A stretch of 64,000 bases of DNA from Roseibium aggregatum (GCF_014692675.1 NZ_JABFCZ010000007.1:156636-220635), one strand, 5' to 3'; counted from the first letter of the stretch, positions 1-9,664 are shown. Notes: generated by a model not told the origin, from the letters alone. Made by a program: numbers and translations.

Positions 1-880
1 GCGGATCGACATTGGCCGCGCTGACGATGCGGATATCGACCCGCACCGGCTTGCGCCCACCGATCCTGTCGACCTGCTTTTCCTGGAGCACGCGCAGGAG
101 CTTCGGCTGCAGGCTCATCGGCATCGACACGATTTCATCCAGAAAGAGGACGCCGCCGTCTGCCGCCTCGATCCGCCCCTGACGCATCCGGTCCGCACCG
201 GTGAAGGCCCCGGCCTCGTGACCGAACAGCTCCGCCTCGACCATGGTTTCCGGCAAGGCTGCGGCGTTGATCGCAACGAAAGGGCCGTCCTTGCGGCTGC
301 CGAAATCATGCAGCGCCTGGGCGACGACTTCCTTGCCCGTCCCGGTTTCCCCGGTAATCAGGACGGCGGCATCGGTCGAAGCGAAATGCAGGATCCGGTC
401 GCGCAGGGCCCGCATCGCCGGGCTGTTGCCGAGAAGCCGGCTTTCCAGGCTCGAGCCGTCCTCCAGGCGTCTCGTCAGGGCCCGATTTTCCAGGACGAGG
501 GCGCGTTTTTCCACCGCGCGACGGACAATCTCGGCCATGTTTTCCGGATCGAACGGCTTTTCGACGAAATCATAAGCGCCGTTGCGCATCGCCTCGACCG
601 CCATGGGAACATCGCCGTGGCCGGTGATCAGGATCACCGGGATTTCCGCATCGATCTCCCCGATCCGGCGCATGAGACTGACCCCATCTTCTCCCTGCAG
701 CATCACGTCGGAAACGACGCACCCCGGAAAGCTGGAAGAAATCTTGCCGATCGCCTCCTGGGCACCCGCCGCTTCGATCGGCGTGAAATCCGCCAGCCCC
801 ATCCATTGCCGCAGGGCGGCGCGCATGGATGGATCATCATCGACGATCAGAACCGGGGCCTGTGCTTCTGGCGCGGTCAT
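1..880 (-). CDS. dctD: Sigma-54 response regulator DctD-like (partial, C-terminus off left edge)
   Basis: Response regulator that, when phosphorylated by DctB, would activate sigma-54 promoters for C4-dicarboxylate uptake. The visible 293 residues hold an N-terminal receiver with phospho-acceptor Asp58 in VVSDVMLQGEDG and the beginning of the AAA+ domain, with Walker A GETGTGKE and an intact GAFTGA loop that contacts sigma-54. The rest of the AAA+ domain and the Fis-type DNA-binding domain lie beyond base 1. The ATG overlaps the dctB stop (ATGA), so the pair is translationally coupled. dctA, the usual target, is not in the window, so the substrate is inferred from family resemblance; another sigma-54 activator of the same class is possible. 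Confidence 0.85.
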   Translation of the reverse strand, partial: MTAPEAQAPVLIVDDDPSMRAALRQWMGLADFTPIEAAGAQEAIGKISSSFPGCVVSDVMLQGEDGVSLMRRIGEIDAEIPVILITGHGDVPMAVEAMRNGAYDFVEKPFDPENMAEIVRRAVEKRALVLENRALTRRLEDGSSLESRLLGNSPAMRALRDRILHFASTDAAVLITGETGTGKEVVAQALHDFGSRKDGPFVAINAAALPETMVEAELFGHEAGAFTGADRMRQGRIEAADGGVLFLDEIVSMPMSLQPKLLRVLQEKQVDRIGGRKPVRVDIRIVSAANVDP

Positions 881-2682
881 TCCGCGGGAACCTCCTGCGC
901 TTTGGTCTCAGACGTCTTGTTGCTCGAGTCTTCGCGCCGGGGCCGCAGATCGCGCGCGGCCGGCAGCGACAGGGTAAAGGTCGCGCCGCCGAATGTGTTG
1001 GTCGCGACCGACAGGGACCCGCCGATGTCTTCCGCGATCCGGCCGGAAATGGAAAGCCCGAGACCGAGGCCGCCGCTGCTCAGCTTGGTCGTGAAGAACG
1101 GATCGAAGATCTTTTCCCGGATTTCCTCCGGAACGCCGGCGCCGTTGTCCGAGACCTCGATGACGATGGCATCCTCCAGCCGCTTCGCCTCCAGCAGCAC
1201 CTTGCCGTCGGCAACCTGGGACGCGGCATCCGCACCGTTGCGCAACAGGTTCAACAGCACCTGCTCCACCGGCAGCGGCGCCGTTTCCAGGCGCAACGGC
1301 TCCTCCGGCAGGGTGACGGTCAGGTCGACCCCGGTTTCCTCGAACCGCGGCAGGGCAATCTTGGCGGCGGCGCGAATGTTTTCCTTCAGATCGATGGACT
1401 CGATCCGGCTTTCCGCAGGCCGCGCAAAGCGCTTCAGTTCCTGGGTCAGCGCCGCCATCCGGTGCTGCAGACCGTCGATTTCAGACAGGTTCTCCCGTGC
1501 TGCCTCGATATTCAGCTTTTCCAGGAACTTGCGGGTTCCGGCAACGAACATGCGCAGGGCGGCAAGCGGCTGGTTCAGTTCATGGGCGACGGCGGCCGAC
1601 ATCTGGCCGACAGCCGCAAGACGGCTCGACCGCGCCAGACCTTCCTGGGCCTTGATAAGCTCGCGCTCGATCCGCTTGCGTTCCTCGACCTCGTCCGTCA
1701 GCCGCAGGTTCAGTTCGCGCAGCTCTTCCGATTCCTGGCGTAAGAGAGCAGACGCCCTGCGCAGCGCCCGCCCGCGGAACACCAGGACACCCACCGCATA
1801 AAGCAGGCTGAGGCCGATGGCCGACACCCAGACCGGCCACAGGTTCTCCTTCGTCTCCTCAACGGGAACCAGGAAGTGCAGTTTCCAGCCGAGCAGACCG
1901 ACATCGGCCTGGTTGTGCCGGTAGCGCCGGCCGTCGATCGCAAGCACGTTGTCCGCGTTGCCGGAGGCGTCGGACAAAAGCTCCAGCGGCAGACCTGCGA
2001 ACTGGCGGGTCTCCCGGATCTTAGACAGGAGGCTGTCGCTCAAGGGATGAAGCACCTTGTAGCGCCAGTCGGACACGCTGGAGAGAAAGATCACCCCGTT
2101 GGCATCGGAGGCAAAGACGATCTCGCCGCCTTCCGCCCAGGCCTGTTCCAGCGGACGCATGTCGACCTTGACCACGGCCACGCCCCGCGGCGGGCCTTTC
2201 ACCGGCGTCGGCCGCGACAGGAACAGCCCCGGTTCGCCCATGGTCGCCCCGATGGCGAAGAACCGTCCCTCCTCGCCGGCCATGGCCGCCTTGAAATAGG
2301 GCCGGAAACCGTAGTTGCGTCCGACCAGGGACAGCTCGTCGCGCCAGTTGCTGGCACCCAGCGTGACGCCGTCCGTGTTCATGATGTAGAGCAGGTTGGC
2401 GCCGGAGTTTTCCGCCATCTCCTCCAGATAGCGGTTCGCGGATTCCGTCGTCTGCTGCATGTTCAAGACGATGGTCGCCCGCGGATCGCGCGCCAGCACG
2501 TAAGGCAGGTAGCGGTACTTGTCGTATTCGCCGAGGATGGTCTGGCGGTAGAGGGTCAGTCGTTCGGACGCCTTGCGGTCAACACTTTCCTCGTCGCGCA
2601 CCGCGATCAACTGCACGATGACGGCAGCGATCAGAAGCAAGACAAGCGGCGGCAGGGCCAGAAGAATGAAACGGGTCCTCAT
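877..2682 (-). CDS. dctB: C4-dicarboxylate sensor histidine kinase DctB-like
   Basis: Membrane histidine kinase, 601 residues, the usual length for DctB. An N-terminal transmembrane helix (about residues 5-27) precedes a periplasmic PDC-type sensor region, a second helix lies near residues 280-300, then a coiled linker and the kinase core: H-box AHELNQPLAAL with His367, N-box LLNLLRNGADAA, and G-boxes DNGAGVP and GGLGLGLSI. HELNQPLAAL is typical of DctB and its relatives. It is first in a dctBD operon read leftward and diverges from the acyl-CoA dehydrogenase gene. The dicarboxylate ligand is inferred from overall resemblance. Confidence 0.85.
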   Translation of the reverse strand: MRTRFILLALPPLVLLLIAAVIVQLIAVRDEESVDRKASERLTLYRQTILGEYDKYRYLPYVLARDPRATIVLNMQQTTESANRYLEEMAENSGANLLYIMNTDGVTLGASNWRDELSLVGRNYGFRPYFKAAMAGEEGRFFAIGATMGEPGLFLSRPTPVKGPPRGVAVVKVDMRPLEQAWAEGGEIVFASDANGVIFLSSVSDWRYKVLHPLSDSLLSKIRETRQFAGLPLELLSDASGNADNVLAIDGRRYRHNQADVGLLGWKLHFLVPVEETKENLWPVWVSAIGLSLLYAVGVLVFRGRALRRASALLRQESEELRELNLRLTDEVEERKRIERELIKAQEGLARSSRLAAVGQMSAAVAHELNQPLAALRMFVAGTRKFLEKLNIEAARENLSEIDGLQHRMAALTQELKRFARPAESRIESIDLKENIRAAAKIALPRFEETGVDLTVTLPEEPLRLETAPLPVEQVLLNLLRNGADAASQVADGKVLLEAKRLEDAIVIEVSDNGAGVPEEIREKIFDPFFTTKLSSGGLGLGLSISGRIAEDIGGSLSVATNTFGGATFTLSLPAARDLRPRREDSSNKTSETKAQEVPAE

Positions 2683-2791
2683 GCTTTCTTATGTCCTGTT
2701 TGGCCCGAGGCCGCAAACCGGAAAGGAGATCATGGACAACGGGTTCGGCGTGCGGGTAGGGTCTGGCAAATTTAATAACCGGAAACGCCCC

Positions 2792-3946
2792 ATGCACTTC
2801 GAACTCACAGAAGAACAGCAGATGATCTCGGATGCCGCCCACCGGCTGGCGGCCGACCGTCTGGAACCGCTGGCCGAAAAGGTCGATGCCGGCGAAGGCC
2901 GGGCCGAGTTCCTCGACAATCTGCGCCTGCTTGCCGAAAACGGCTTCATGGGGCTGAACGTTTCCGCCGACTACGGCGGCACGGAAGCCGGCGCCATCGG
3001 CTTTGCCCAGGCCGTGCAGGCATTGGCCGGCGGCTGTGCTTCTACGGCAGTGACTGTTTCTGTGACCAACATGGTCGGCGAAGTCATCCAGGCAGTCGGC
3101 TCCGACGAACAGAAGGCGGACTACCTGCCGAAGCTGACGGACGGCACCTATGCCGCCGGCGGCTTCTGCCTGACGGAATCCTCCGCGGGATCCGACCCGT
3201 CGGCGATGAAGACCCGCGCGGTCAAGGACGGCAATCACTACGTCCTCAACGGCGCCAAGCTCTATATCACCTCCGCCGAATATGCCGGCATTTTCGTCGT
3301 CTGGGCCGTCACCGATCCGGACGCGCCGAAGGGCAAGGGCATTTCCTGTTTCCTGGTCGAGGCGGGAACGCCGGGCCTCGTGATCGGCAAGGCGGAAAAG
3401 AAGATGGGCCAGACCGGCTCGGCGACCAACGAGGTCCTGTTCCAGGACTGCCGGGTTCCGGCAACCGCCATGATGGGAAAGGAAAACGACGGCTTCCGCA
3501 TTGCCGTCGGCGAACTCGCCGGCGGACGCATCGGCATCGCCTCGCTGGCGCTTGGCATTGCCCGCAAGGCCATGGACACGGCCAAGGCCTTCGTCAAGGA
3601 CCGCGAACAGTTCGGCCGGCCGCTCGCCGACATGCAGGGCCTGCAGTGGATGATCGCCGACCGGGAGACGGAGCTGGAAGCCGCCCGCCTCTTAATCCTG
3701 CAGGCGGCAGCGCTCAAGGACGCCGGCAGGCCCTATTCCAAGGAGGCCTCCATGGCCAAGCTCTATGCATCTGAAGCCGCCCAGCGCGCCACCTACACCG
3801 CGCTGCAGCTTCACGGTGGCGCCGGTTACATCAAGGAGTATCCGCTGGAACGCTTCGCCCGCGACGCCCGGATCACGACCATCTACGAAGGCACATCGGA
3901 AATCCAGCGCCTGATCATCGCCCGCGAAGTGATGAAGGCGGTATAA
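2792..3946 (+). CDS. Acyl-CoA dehydrogenase
   Basis: FAD-dependent dehydrogenase of 384 residues that would introduce a trans-2 double bond into a short or branched acyl-CoA. It shows the family order: N-terminal helical domain beginning MHFELTEEQQMI, the beta-domain signature GGFCLTESSAGSD, and the C-terminal helical domain with IYEGTSEIQRLI, whose Glu is the usual catalytic base. The start at 2792 gives the classic family N-terminus but has no good ribosome site. An in-frame ATG at 2732 has an excellent AAAGGAG and would add 20 residues, so the true start is unsettled. The gene stands alone, divergent from dctBD. The substrate cannot be assigned. Confidence 0.9.
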   Translation: MHFELTEEQQMISDAAHRLAADRLEPLAEKVDAGEGRAEFLDNLRLLAENGFMGLNVSADYGGTEAGAIGFAQAVQALAGGCASTAVTVSVTNMVGEVIQAVGSDEQKADYLPKLTDGTYAAGGFCLTESSAGSDPSAMKTRAVKDGNHYVLNGAKLYITSAEYAGIFVVWAVTDPDAPKGKGISCFLVEAGTPGLVIGKAEKKMGQTGSATNEVLFQDCRVPATAMMGKENDGFRIAVGELAGGRIGIASLALGIARKAMDTAKAFVKDREQFGRPLADMQGLQWMIADRETELEAARLLILQAAALKDAGRPYSKEASMAKLYASEAAQRATYTALQLHGGAGYIKEYPLERFARDARITTIYEGTSEIQRLIIAREVMKAV

Positions 3947-3971
3947 GTTTTTGCGCCAACACCGCTTTGAG

Positions 3972-3985
3972 TTGATCCTGCTCAA
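3972..3985 (+). promoter_or_regulatory. FNR/FixK-like box upstream of universal stress gene
   Basis: TTGATCCTGCTCAA has two TTGAx half-sites around 4 bases, one mismatch from the TTGAY-N4-RTCAA pattern of FNR, FnrL and FixK. It lies 80 bases before the universal stress protein start. Two similar 14-mers precede the Hsp20 gene and the kinase-fusion gene. Confidence 0.5.
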
Positions 3986-4064
3986 AGTGGGGGTTCAAAA
4001 TCCTGCATAAATTGCCGATATAAAATACGGGCACTCGCCCGCTTTTCTGGACGGAGACAATACC

Positions 4065-4898
4065 ATGGCACTCAAGGACATTCTGACGATCATCGACCTT
4101 TCCGGGTCTCAACCTGCGCCGAAATACGCGCTGGAACTCGGGCGGCAGTACGATGCCCACGTGACGGGTCTGGCGATCGCCTTCGAACCCGTGGTGCCTG
4201 CCTTCGCCGCGGCGCCGATGCCGGTGGACTACCTGGAAGCAGCCCACGAACAGGCTGTGGGCGCCGCCAAGGAAGCCCAGAAGCAGTTCGACGAACTGGC
4301 CCGCCTTTCCGGCGACAAGTCGGAAAGCCGGGTCGCGGAAATCCTGACCGGCGGCCCGCTGGAAGGCGTGCTGCAGCACTGCCGCACGACCGACTTGGTG
4401 GTGATCGGCCAGACCAATCCGGATACGCCGGAGCCGATGCGCGAACTGCTGATCGAAACGGTGCTGTTCGAAAGCGGCGTGCCGGTCCTCCTCGTGCCTT
4501 ACATCGGCGTTTCCGACTATACGCCGAACAACGTGCTGATCGCCTGGGACGGCAGTTCGACCGCGACCCGCGCCGTTCATGCGGCCCTGCCGATGCTGGG
4601 CAAGTCCGACAAGATCACCGTTCTCGTGGTGGAGAAGAAGACCGAAGGCACCGGCGGCCAGCCGGGTGCCGAAATCGCCACCTATCTCGCCCGCCACGGC
4701 CTCGACGTGACCATCGACGTGGTGACCAACCCGCAGACGGGCATTGCCGATACCCTGCTGAACTACGTGTCCGACCACGCCAACGACCTCGTCGTCATGG
4801 GCGGCTACGGCCACAGCCGGATGCGTGAATTCCTGTTCGGCGGGGCAACCCGCGAAATCCTGGAAGCCATGACCGTTCCGGTCCTGATGGCCCACTGA
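4065..4898 (+). CDS. Universal stress protein, tandem UspA domains
   Basis: Cytoplasmic protein of 277 residues made of two Usp domains (about 1-140 and 150-277). The second keeps the ATP-binding signature as MGGYGHSRMREFLFGG (G-X2-G-X9-G), so nucleotide binding is likely; the first is degenerate. Such proteins accumulate on oxygen limitation, starvation or other stress and aid survival by mechanisms still poorly defined. The start follows ACGGAGACAATACC. An FNR/FixK-like box lies 80 bases upstream and a strong terminator follows, so it is probably monocistronic. Confidence 0.93.
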   Translation: MALKDILTIIDLSGSQPAPKYALELGRQYDAHVTGLAIAFEPVVPAFAAAPMPVDYLEAAHEQAVGAAKEAQKQFDELARLSGDKSESRVAEILTGGPLEGVLQHCRTTDLVVIGQTNPDTPEPMRELLIETVLFESGVPVLLVPYIGVSDYTPNNVLIAWDGSSTATRAVHAALPMLGKSDKITVLVVEKKTEGTGGQPGAEIATYLARHGLDVTIDVVTNPQTGIADTLLNYVSDHANDLVVMGGYGHSRMREFLFGGATREILEAMTVPVLMAH

Positions 4899-4956
4899 TC
4901 CGGGCGGGTCGCCGGTTCATTCCGGAGACCAACCCGGCCACGTCACGTAATTTTAA

Positions 4957-4992
4957 GAGGCGGAGGGTTTCCTGAACTCTCCGCCTTATTTG
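4957..4992 (+). terminator. Rho-independent terminator after universal stress gene
   Basis: AGGCGGAG at 4958 pairs with CTCCGCCT ending at 4986 around a 13-base loop, followed by TTATTTGAGTTTT. It separates the stress gene from the acyl-CoA synthetase/GNAT gene. Confidence 0.75.
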
Positions 4993-5024
4993 AGTTTTCG
5001 TTCAACGGCGGCGAGGCAGTCCGC

Positions 5025-7763
5025 GTGACCATACGAAACCTTGAGGGCTTTTTCGCCCCGAAGTCCATTGCCGTCATCGGTCCGTCCCGCCACGATCCGG
5101 CGGTGACCGGGCATCTGCTTCACGCGCTGTCCGCCTTCGCCGGAAAACACTCCGTCCATCTGATCGACCTTAAGGCCGGCGACGTACCTTCCGAATTCAG
5201 CGTCGCCGCGTCGGTCGACGATCTGGCGCAGGGGCCCGATCTCGCCATCTGCCTCGGCGCCTCGGACGATAGTCCGCAGTTAATTGCCGGGCTCGCGGCC
5301 CGCGGAACGCGTGCTGTGCTCCTGTTGTCGCCTGGCTTTGAAAGCTGGCCGGAAGAGCTGCTTCAGCGGTGCCGGGAGGCGGCGCGGCCGACAAACCTGC
5401 GCATGATCGGTCCCGGCAGCCTGGGCGTCGCGGTACCGGCCCTTTCCCTGGACACGCTTTTGAGCGCTGCAAAGCCGCTTGCCGGCGATGTCGCCTTCTT
5501 CGCACGCTCCGGCGCGGTCCTGAACGGAACGCTGTCCTGGGCGGCCAGCCATCAGACCGGCTTTTCCGGAGTGGTGTCGCTCGGCGCGCGCATGGATGTC
5601 GATATCAGCGACCTGATCGACTATTTCGCGCAGGATTACCGGACGCGGGCCATTCTCCTGCACCTGGAGAACCTGTCCTCGCCGCAGAAATTCATCTCCG
5701 CCGCAAGGGCGGCCGCGCGCAGCAAACCGGTGATCGTGATACGTTCCGGGCGAAGCTTGGAAACCGTTGGGACCGGGCGTACCCATGCCGGGCGGCTGGC
5801 CGATCCGGATCTGGTCTATGAGGCCGTCTTCCGCCGCGCCGGCCTGCTCAGGGTCAATGACCTGGACGAGATGTTCGAGGCGGTCGAAACCCTGTCGCGG
5901 ATCCGGGTGCCCACCTGCGAATCCCTGGCGGTCGTCGCCAACGGGCGCAGTCTGGCGGCCCTTGCCTCGGACCGCCTGGCGGACCTCGGCGCCGGCCTTG
6001 CCCGGCTCGAGCCGGAGACCGTTGCCGCGATTGCCCCGTTCTGCAGGCCTGCGCGCAATCCCGAAGGCACGATCGGAGCCAGAGGAAAGATAGTGCTGAA
6101 AGAGGACCTGCCGGCAGCCGATCTCAAGTTCGCCGTAAGCCGGATCCTGCAGGACAAGGGCGTTGACGGCCTGCTGACGCTCCATGCCGGGACCGCATTC
6201 ACCTCTCTTGAGGACATCGGCAAGGCGATTGCCGAAACGGCAGACGAAAACCGCAAGCACACGGGGCGCCGCAAGGCACTGGTGACAGGCCTGATCGGCG
6301 GCGACAGCACCACACGCGGCCCGCTCGATGCAGCGGGAATTCCCTGTTATTCCAGCCCGGCGGAAGCGGTGCGCAGCATCATGCATCTGGCGCGCGATGC
6401 CCGGGCGCGGGATTTCCTCATGGCCGTCCCGCCGAGCATGCCGGCGGACTTCACACCGGACAAGGCCGCCGCCCGCCGGATCGTCGACAAGGCTTTGGCC
6501 GAAAACCGCAGCTGGCTTTCGCCGGTCGAAGTCGCTGCCGTTATGGCGGCCTACCAGATCCCCCTGATCGGCACGGAGCTTGCCGGATCGGCGCAGGAAG
6601 CGGAAGAAATCGCGAAGCATTTCTTCAGGAGCGCCCGCCACTGCGTGGTGAAGCTGATTTCTCCCGACCTGCCGTTCAAATCGCAGATCGACGGGGTCCG
6701 GCTGGGCCTGGAAAGTCCGCAAGCCGTCGCAGCGGCCGCGCAGCAACTCCTTGACCAGACCCGGGCGATGTTTCCGGCGGCAAACATCACCGGCGTCAGT
6801 GTGCACCCCATGCTGGAGGACCGGAACGGCCTGGAACTATTCCTGGGCCTTGCCAATACGCCGGTGTTCGGTCCGGTCATCGTGTTCGGACAGGGCGGAA
6901 CGGTGGTCGAGGACAGCGGCGACGTCTCGCTCGAACTGCCGCCGCTCGATCTCAAGCTGGCCGACGCCCTGATCGGGCGCATCAGGATCAGCCGGCTTCT
7001 GGGCGGCACACGGGCGCGGCCGAGCCTCGACCGGGCCGCCATTGCCCTGACGCTGGTCAAGCTGTCCCAGATCTGCGTCGATATTCCGGAAATCCTGGAA
7101 CTCGACATCAATCCGCTGGTGGCGCGCCAGGGCGGGGTCCTGGCCCTTGATGCCCGCGTCACCCTCGGCGCGCCGGCCGAACATCGCGGCCGGCTCGGAC
7201 AGTCGCGGCTGTCCATTGCGCCTTATCCGAGCGAATGGGAGCAGACGCTTTCCCTCCGGGATGGCCGCAAGGTCTTCGTCAGGCCGATCCGGCCCGACGA
7301 CGAAGACCTGCTCAAGGCGTTTTTCGAGACGGTCTCTCCGGAAGACCTGCGGCTGCGTTTCTTCGCGCCGGTCCGCGATTTCAGCCACCGCTTTCTCGCC
7401 CAGCTCACCCAGCTCGACTATGCGCGCGCCATGGCGTTTGCGGCGATCGATCCGGAAACCGGCAACCTGCTCGGCGCCGTCCGGCTGCATACGGACCCGG
7501 ATCACCAGACGGGCGAATATGCCGTCATCGTGCGTTCCGACCTCAAGGGCATCGGCCTCGGATGGGCCCTGATGCAACTGATCATCCGCTACGCGAAGGC
7601 GGACGGGATTGGCACGATCAAGGGCGAGGTGCTCAAGGAAAACACCTCCATGCTCGCCATGTGCGAGAAGCTCGGTTTCTCGGTCAGGACCTCTCGTGAC
7701 GATCCCGGTATCGCGGATGTCACGTTGCCGGTGGCAGGCCTTGACGCAGATCTGGACGGATAA
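5025..7763 (+). CDS. NDP-forming acyl-CoA synthetase-like / GNAT acetyltransferase fusion (PatZ type)
   Basis: A 912-residue protein with the layout of PatZ/Pat lysine acetyltransferases: CoA-binding and succinyl-CoA-ligase-like domains (about 1-460), an ATP-grasp domain (about 490-715) and a C-terminal GNAT domain (about 735-905). The GNAT part is expected to acetylate lysines of metabolic enzymes such as acetyl-CoA synthetase. His254 in RTHAGRLADPD sits where active NDP-forming synthetases carry the phosphorylated His; my recollection is that enterobacterial Pat has lost this residue, so ligase activity may persist here. GTG start. The next gene converges 3 bases away with no terminator between. 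Tandem location after a universal stress gene suggests a stress-linked role. Confidence 0.88.
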   Translation: MTIRNLEGFFAPKSIAVIGPSRHDPAVTGHLLHALSAFAGKHSVHLIDLKAGDVPSEFSVAASVDDLAQGPDLAICLGASDDSPQLIAGLAARGTRAVLLLSPGFESWPEELLQRCREAARPTNLRMIGPGSLGVAVPALSLDTLLSAAKPLAGDVAFFARSGAVLNGTLSWAASHQTGFSGVVSLGARMDVDISDLIDYFAQDYRTRAILLHLENLSSPQKFISAARAAARSKPVIVIRSGRSLETVGTGRTHAGRLADPDLVYEAVFRRAGLLRVNDLDEMFEAVETLSRIRVPTCESLAVVANGRSLAALASDRLADLGAGLARLEPETVAAIAPFCRPARNPEGTIGARGKIVLKEDLPAADLKFAVSRILQDKGVDGLLTLHAGTAFTSLEDIGKAIAETADENRKHTGRRKALVTGLIGGDSTTRGPLDAAGIPCYSSPAEAVRSIMHLARDARARDFLMAVPPSMPADFTPDKAAARRIVDKALAENRSWLSPVEVAAVMAAYQIPLIGTELAGSAQEAEEIAKHFFRSARHCVVKLISPDLPFKSQIDGVRLGLESPQAVAAAAQQLLDQTRAMFPAANITGVSVHPMLEDRNGLELFLGLANTPVFGPVIVFGQGGTVVEDSGDVSLELPPLDLKLADALIGRIRISRLLGGTRARPSLDRAAIALTLVKLSQICVDIPEILELDINPLVARQGGVLALDARVTLGAPAEHRGRLGQSRLSIAPYPSEWEQTLSLRDGRKVFVRPIRPDDEDLLKAFFETVSPEDLRLRFFAPVRDFSHRFLAQLTQLDYARAMAFAAIDPETGNLLGAVRLHTDPDHQTGEYAVIVRSDLKGIGLGWALMQLIIRYAKADGIGTIKGEVLKENTSMLAMCEKLGFSVRTSRDDPGIADVTLPVAGLDADLDG

Positions 7764-7766
7764 AGC

Positions 7767-9431
7767 CTATCTGGCTTCGGCTTCCGCGCGGATCTGGCTG
7801 AGCGACCGGGCCGGGGTGATCGCTTCCGGATCAAGCTTCAGATGCAGGAGCGCCGGTTTGCCGGAGGCCAGTGCCCGCTCGAAGGCCGGGCCGAAGTCTG
7901 CCGTCTTTTCGACTGTTTCGGCATGGGCGCCATAGGAGCGGGCAAGGGCTGCGAAGTCCGGATTGACCAGCTTGGTCGCCGACGGACGGCGCGGATAAGT
8001 GCGCTCCTGGTGCATGCGGATCGTGCCGTACATGCCGTTGTCGATGACCAGCACGATGATCGCGGCCTCTTCCTGGCAGGCTGTGCCGAATTCCTGCATG
8101 GTCATCTGCAGGCAGCCATCGCCGGCAAAGCACACCACCGGACGGTCGGGGAAGGTCAGCTTGGCGGCAACCGCGGCCGGCAGGCCGTAGCCCATGGACC
8201 CGGAGGTCGGCGCCGCCTGGGTGCCATAGCGGCGGAAGCGGTGGAAGCGGTGCAGCCAGGTGGCGTAGTTGCCAGCCCCGTTGGTGAAGATCGCATCGTC
8301 CGGCAGATTGGTCTCGATCCAGTCCATGACGCCCGACATCTGCAGATCGCCCGGCGTTTCCGGCCGGGCGCCCGACCATGCCAGATAATCCTCATGCGCC
8401 TTGGCCGCAGCACCCGCTCCTTTCAGCTCGGCCGGCGGCTGCAACCCTTCGGCCGCCTTGCAGAAGGCGGCCGGGCTTGCGTGAATGGCAAGCGTCGGCC
8501 GGTAGACCCGACCGAGTTCTTCGGCGTCGGGATGGACATGCACCAGCGCCTGGTCCGGCTCCGGAATGTTCACGAGCGAATAGGACTGGCTCGGCATTTC
8601 CGACAGGCGGCCGCCGACAAGCAGGATCAGGTCGGAAGCCTTGATCCGCTCGGCGAGCTTCGGATTGATGCCGATGCCCACGTCGCCGGCATAGTTCGGG
8701 TGCAGGTTGTCGAACAGCATCTGCCGGCGGAAGGAACAGGCGACAGGCAGGTCGAAGCGCTCGGCGACACGGGCAAAGGCGGCAACCGCCTCTGCCGTCC
8801 AGCGGCTGCCGCCGAGGATCGCGATCGGGCGTTCGGCAGCCCAGAGCCGCTTCTGCAGATCGGCCATCAGCGTCAGGCCGGGATGGGTTTCGACCTGGCG
8901 CCACGGTTCGGGCTGGGCAACGGCCGCCGTCTCGACCAGCATGTCTTCGGGCAGGGCGAGCACGACCGGACCGGGACGGCCGGAGGTCGCCACGTGCCAG
9001 GCCCTTGAAATGAATTCCGGCACCCGGTCGGCCTGATCGATCTCGGCGACCCATTTCGCGATGCCGCCGAACATCTGCCGGTAATCGACTTCCTGGAAGG
9101 CTTCGCGTTCGCGCATGCCGCGCTCGATCTGGCCGATGAACAGGATCATCGGCGTGGAATCCTGGGCGGCCACATGAACGCCGGCCGCGGCATTGGTCGC
9201 GCCGGGTCCCCGGGTTACCATGCAGATGCCCGGCTTGCCGGTGAGCTTGCCGTAGGTATCCGCCATCATGGCCGCGCCGCCTTCCTGACGGCACACGGTC
9301 ACGGCGATATCGGCGTCGTAAAGGGCGTCGAGAACAGCCAGGTAGCTTTCGCCCGGCACGCAGAAGACACGTTCCGCGCCATGACATTCCAGAGCTTCCA
9401 CCAGAAGCTCACCACCGGTTCTCTGTTTCAT
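7767..9431 (-). CDS. Thiamine-diphosphate-dependent enzyme (acetolactate synthase-like)
   Basis: Protein of 554 residues with the ThDP family three-domain plan. The catalytic Glu is in VPGESYLAVL near residue 30, and the C-terminal domain has the cofactor motif GDGCLQMTMQEF...VIDNGMYG. The large family includes acetolactate synthase, benzoylformate decarboxylase, oxalyl-CoA decarboxylase and sulfoacetaldehyde acetyltransferase. No small acetolactate synthase subunit lies nearby, which argues against the biosynthetic enzyme. I cannot name the substrate. The start at 9431 (MKQRTGGELL) fits the family; a frame 10 residues longer begins at 9461. The gene converges on the synthetase/GNAT gene. Confidence 0.85.
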   Translation of the reverse strand: MKQRTGGELLVEALECHGAERVFCVPGESYLAVLDALYDADIAVTVCRQEGGAAMMADTYGKLTGKPGICMVTRGPGATNAAAGVHVAAQDSTPMILFIGQIERGMREREAFQEVDYRQMFGGIAKWVAEIDQADRVPEFISRAWHVATSGRPGPVVLALPEDMLVETAAVAQPEPWRQVETHPGLTLMADLQKRLWAAERPIAILGGSRWTAEAVAAFARVAERFDLPVACSFRRQMLFDNLHPNYAGDVGIGINPKLAERIKASDLILLVGGRLSEMPSQSYSLVNIPEPDQALVHVHPDAEELGRVYRPTLAIHASPAAFCKAAEGLQPPAELKGAGAAAKAHEDYLAWSGARPETPGDLQMSGVMDWIETNLPDDAIFTNGAGNYATWLHRFHRFRRYGTQAAPTSGSMGYGLPAAVAAKLTFPDRPVVCFAGDGCLQMTMQEFGTACQEEAAIIVLVIDNGMYGTIRMHQERTYPRRPSATKLVNPDFAALARSYGAHAETVEKTADFGPAFERALASGKPALLHLKLDPEAITPARSLSQIRAEAEAR

Positions 9432-9583
9432 TCTCTTTTTCCGTCCCTGGGGCGATGCCAACCGTTCATTTGTAACTACTGCCTAGCCTTCTATAACGCA
9501 CATCATTTTGCCGGGGCAGACCGCCGCTCTGGTAATTTGGCAATGAGGTCATTCCAATCCGGAAGTCTGTACCGGCGCTGACC

Positions 9584-9617
9584 TAAAAAAAGCGGCCGCG
9601 GAAAGTCCGCAGCCGCT
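9584..9617 (-). terminator. Rho-independent terminator after Hsp20 gene
   Basis: On the minus strand, AGCGGCTGCGG and CCGCGGCCGCT form an 11-bp stem (one G-U pair) around ACTTT, followed directly by seven T. It ends the Hsp20 transcript. Confidence 0.9.
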
Positions 9618-9664
9618 CCATATGCGCTATTGAGAACTATTCCCTGTGAGCCGAAAGGCCGACC

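Noticed and set aside
4988..5003. TTGAGTTTTCGTTCAA before the synthetase/GNAT gene as a fourth FNR/FixK box
   Set aside because: The half-sites are 6 bases apart instead of 4, and the sequence overlaps the tail of a terminator.
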